DNA of 7,818 bases. Origin: an uncultured Bacilli bacterium (lineage in GTDB: Bacteria > Bacillota_I > Bacilli_A > RF39 > UBA660). How positions within the stretch are numbered: the stretch's first letter is position 1; each line of letters opens with the position of its first letter. The position numbers were made by a program, and so were the translations under genes. The notes under the pieces are model-generated. The model was not told where the DNA came from. It saw only the letters and a program-made list of their open reading frames with translations, and made no database searches. Below, one piece after another: positions 6,939 to 7,818 of this stretch. The stretch is taken from contig CANRHO010000035.1 of assembly GCA_947630435.1 (NCBI GenBank), forward strand, positions 1 to 7,818, written 5' to 3'.

Positions 6939-7361
6939 ATGAGAGTATATTATTTATTTAAAATTAATGATTCTTTTTCAAAACTTTATTATAATAAAAC
7001 TTATTATTTATATAAAATGTTAGAGCAAATATCTTTATCTAGTAAGAATGATTTTATAATATCCTATAGATTATTTGAACAAATGGCTGTCCCGTATAAT
7101 AAAACCGATGTAAATAGCAGAATATACAGAAAATATGCGTTTGATAGTAACTATAAGAAATCCCTTAATAAACATGTTTTAAATGATGGGGTAGAAGATA
7201 CTAAACTTACGGTTTATAATACTTACATAAAAGTTAAAACTAATAAGAATATAAGTGCCTTTTTTAAAATATTATCTAATGAAGATAATATCTTTGTTTG
7301 TGATTTTAATAACAAAGATTACTTTTGGCTTGATAAAGTATCTAGAAAAACCCTTGTATAA
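6939..7361 (+). CDS. sirA: SirA-like inhibitor of DnaA / replication initiation
   Basis: In B. subtilis, SirA (YneE, 148 residues) is made on entry to sporulation and binds domain I of DnaA, stopping new rounds of replication. This 140-residue protein matches it in length, in place between tkt and yneF, and in sequence as I remember it. The N-terminus has YY, then Phe13 and Tyr17 aligning with Phe14 and Tyr18 of the DnaA-contact helix. The C-terminus FFKIL...DFNNKDYFWLDK...LV aligns with FFEVL...DFNSKRYGWLNP...FV. The protein is soluble, with no signal or membrane span. The start is the ATG at 6939, 9 nt after AGAGGTG (6923-6929). An in-frame GTG at 6927 lies inside that site and is rejected. 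Control by a local promoter and a hairpin is likely (6884-6931). The middle third is divergent, so DnaA binding is inferred, not shown. Confidence 0.85.
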   Translation: MRVYYLFKINDSFSKLYYNKTYYLYKMLEQISLSSKNDFIISYRLFEQMAVPYNKTDVNSRIYRKYAFDSNYKKSLNKHVLNDGVEDTKLTVYNTYIKVKTNKNISAFFKILSNEDNIFVCDFNNKDYFWLDKVSRKTLV

Positions 7362-7362
7362 A

Positions 7363-7379
7363 TTACTAAATTTTAGTAA
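7363..7379. repeat. Short perfect palindrome between sirA and yneF
   Basis: TTACTAAA (7363-7370) and TTTAGTAA (7372-7379) form a perfect inverted repeat directly after the sirA stop. There is no T run behind it, so it is more likely an mRNA-stabilising or processing hairpin, or a protein site, than a terminator. It could be chance in AT-rich DNA. Confidence 0.45.
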
Positions 7380-7405
7380 AATAATACTTGAAAGGAAGAT
7401 GAATT

Positions 7406-7615
7406 ATGTGGGGAAATATATTATGGTGTGTAATTGGTCTTATAGTAGGTTTAATAGTAGGATTTTTTGGAGCTAGAATATTTATGAAAAAATATTTGAA
7501 GAAAAATCCTCCAATAAATGAAAAAATGATAAGGGCAATGATGCAACAAATGGGAAGAACTCCTAGTCAAAAACAAGTTAATCAAGTAATGAAGGCAATG
7601 AACAAAGCACAATAG
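7406..7615 (+). CDS. yneF: YneF, UPF0154 small membrane protein
   Basis: The 69-residue product has one N-terminal membrane span (~4-22; start MWGNILWCVI, small-residue rich GLIVGLIVGF). A cytoplasmic tail follows with the family signature KKNPPINEKMIRAMM and MGRTPSQKQVNQVMKAM. Both segments closely match B. subtilis YneF as remembered. The biological role of UPF0154 is not settled. AAAGGA (7391-7396), 9 nt before the ATG, fixes the start; a longer overlapping frame from 7255 is not used. It follows sirA as in Bacillus. The last codons also form one arm of the terminator, and a decayed copy of this end lies 180 bp downstream. Confidence 0.95.
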   Translation: MWGNILWCVIGLIVGLIVGFFGARIFMKKYLKKNPPINEKMIRAMMQQMGRTPSQKQVNQVMKAMNKAQ

Positions 7616-7628
7616 TTTATTGCTTTTT
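7592..7628 (+). terminator. yneF terminator, embedded in the 3' end of the gene
   Basis: AAGGCAAT (7592-7599) pairs with ATTGCTTT (7619-7626; one G-U), with a 19-nt loop that contains the stop codon, and T's follow. A competing 6-bp stem (AAAGCA 7604-7609 with TGCTTT 7621-7626) uses the same right arm. The first fold is favoured because the downstream copy keeps it by a paired change. Confidence 0.7.
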
Positions 7629-7714
7629 CAATCGCTTGAAAGAAAAATATTAAATAATATGAATTTCCTTATTATACTAATTTAACAAGAATAAGAAAAT
7701 TTTACGTATTATTT

Positions 7715-7739
7715 AAAAAAGTTGCTACATCGTAGCAAC
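7715..7739 (-). terminator. Leftward terminator hairpin
   Basis: GTTGCTAC (7721-7728) and GTAGCAAC (7732-7739) form a perfect 8-bp stem with a 3-nt loop. Read on the minus strand it is followed by six T's (plus A's 7715-7720), a textbook intrinsic terminator for transcription entering from the right edge. All three minus-strand frames meet stops within about 60 bases of the edge, so any such gene ends at or beyond position 7818. Confidence 0.75.
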
Positions 7740-7748
7740 AATTAATTT

Positions 7749-7801
7749 AAAAACAAGTTGATCAAGTAATTAAGGTAATATAGTAGTCTATTACTTTTTT
7801 A
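7749..7801 (+). repeat. Decayed duplicate of the yneF 3' end and terminator
   Basis: 7749-7779 matches 7569-7599 at 28 of 31 bases, exactly 180 bp apart. After a 9-bp deletion, 7782-7801 matches 7611-7630 at 16 of 20. Translated in the same phase it reads KQVDQVIKVI and a stop, against KQVNQVMKAM in YneF. A stop codon directly upstream (7748-7750) and the absence of start and membrane segment show it is a relic, not a gene. Confidence 0.85.
7772..7800 (+). terminator. Second terminator, in the duplicated segment
   Basis: AAGGTAATA (7772-7780) pairs with TATTACTTT (7789-7797; one G-U) around an 8-nt loop, followed by T's. It corresponds stem for stem to the yneF terminator, with C-G replaced by U-A. 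Confidence 0.7.
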
Positions 7802-7818
7802 TTTTGATATTTATTTTA

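Noticed and set aside
7255..7476. Plus-strand frame of 73 codons bridging sirA and yneF
   Set aside because: It overlaps two recognised genes in another phase and has no ribosome binding site.
1..7818. Recoding of TGA as Trp, as in mycoplasma-like organisms
   Set aside because: Trp is TGG wherever conserved motifs allow checking and no in-frame TGA occurs; equally, no gene ends in TGA, so the standard code is the simpler reading.
1..7818. CRISPR array, tRNA or rRNA genes, insertion sequences
   Set aside because: No regularly spaced repeats, cloverleaf, rRNA-like block or transposase was found on either strand.

Overview
The window is AT-rich DNA (roughly 28% GC by eye) from a low-GC Gram-positive bacterium of the Bacilli type. 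The strongest evidence is gene order. A lexA gene faces away from a small membrane-protein gene, which is followed by tkt, a SirA-like gene and yneF. This is a slimmed-down version of the Bacillus subtilis order lexA / yneA-yneB-ynzC-tkt-sirA(yneE)-yneF. Shine-Dalgarno sites are strong, sigma-A type promoters are recognisable, Trp is always TGG, and every stop is TAA or TAG. An uncultured gut Bacilli lineage would fit, but the species cannot be named from this sequence.

Left part (1-3639, all rightward). The window opens inside a surface-type protein whose C-terminal domain ends in a GLRPV(I)TIS motif. It is closed by a clear terminator. Next comes a two-gene competence operon, comEA and comEC, overlapping by one base (TAATG). 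They encode the membrane-anchored DNA receptor and the DNA-uptake channel with its metallo-beta-lactamase-type domain. comEB, which lies between them in B. subtilis, is absent.

Middle (3640-4923). A gene-free, hairpin-rich stretch of about 320 bp separates comEC from the convergent lexA. The lexA / small-ORF divergent region is a compact SOS switch. It has two LexA-box-like sites, one overlapping the -35 of lexA and one filling the spacer of a near-ideal promoter. That promoter drives a 47-residue single-span membrane protein sitting exactly where yneA (B. subtilis) or sosA (Staphylococcus aureus) sits. It is probably a minimal SOS division inhibitor. tkt (transketolase) has its own promoter.

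Right part (4924-7818). tkt is followed by a 140-residue protein recognised as a SirA (DnaA inhibitor) homologue, then by yneF (UPF0154). The 59 bp between tkt and sirA are unusually dense. They hold an exact Spo0A-box sequence overlapping a -35, a -10 element, and a 19-bp hairpin that buries the sirA ribosome binding site in read-through mRNA. A transcript begun at the local promoter would lack the left arm of this hairpin. The end of the window carries a decayed duplicate of the yneF 3' end and its terminator, in which a base pair has changed on both sides, and a leftward-pointing terminator.

Taken together, the right half looks like a checkpoint cluster: SOS repressor, SOS-induced division inhibitor and replication-initiation inhibitor around a metabolic gene. 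All family assignments come from memory of the families, not from a database search.
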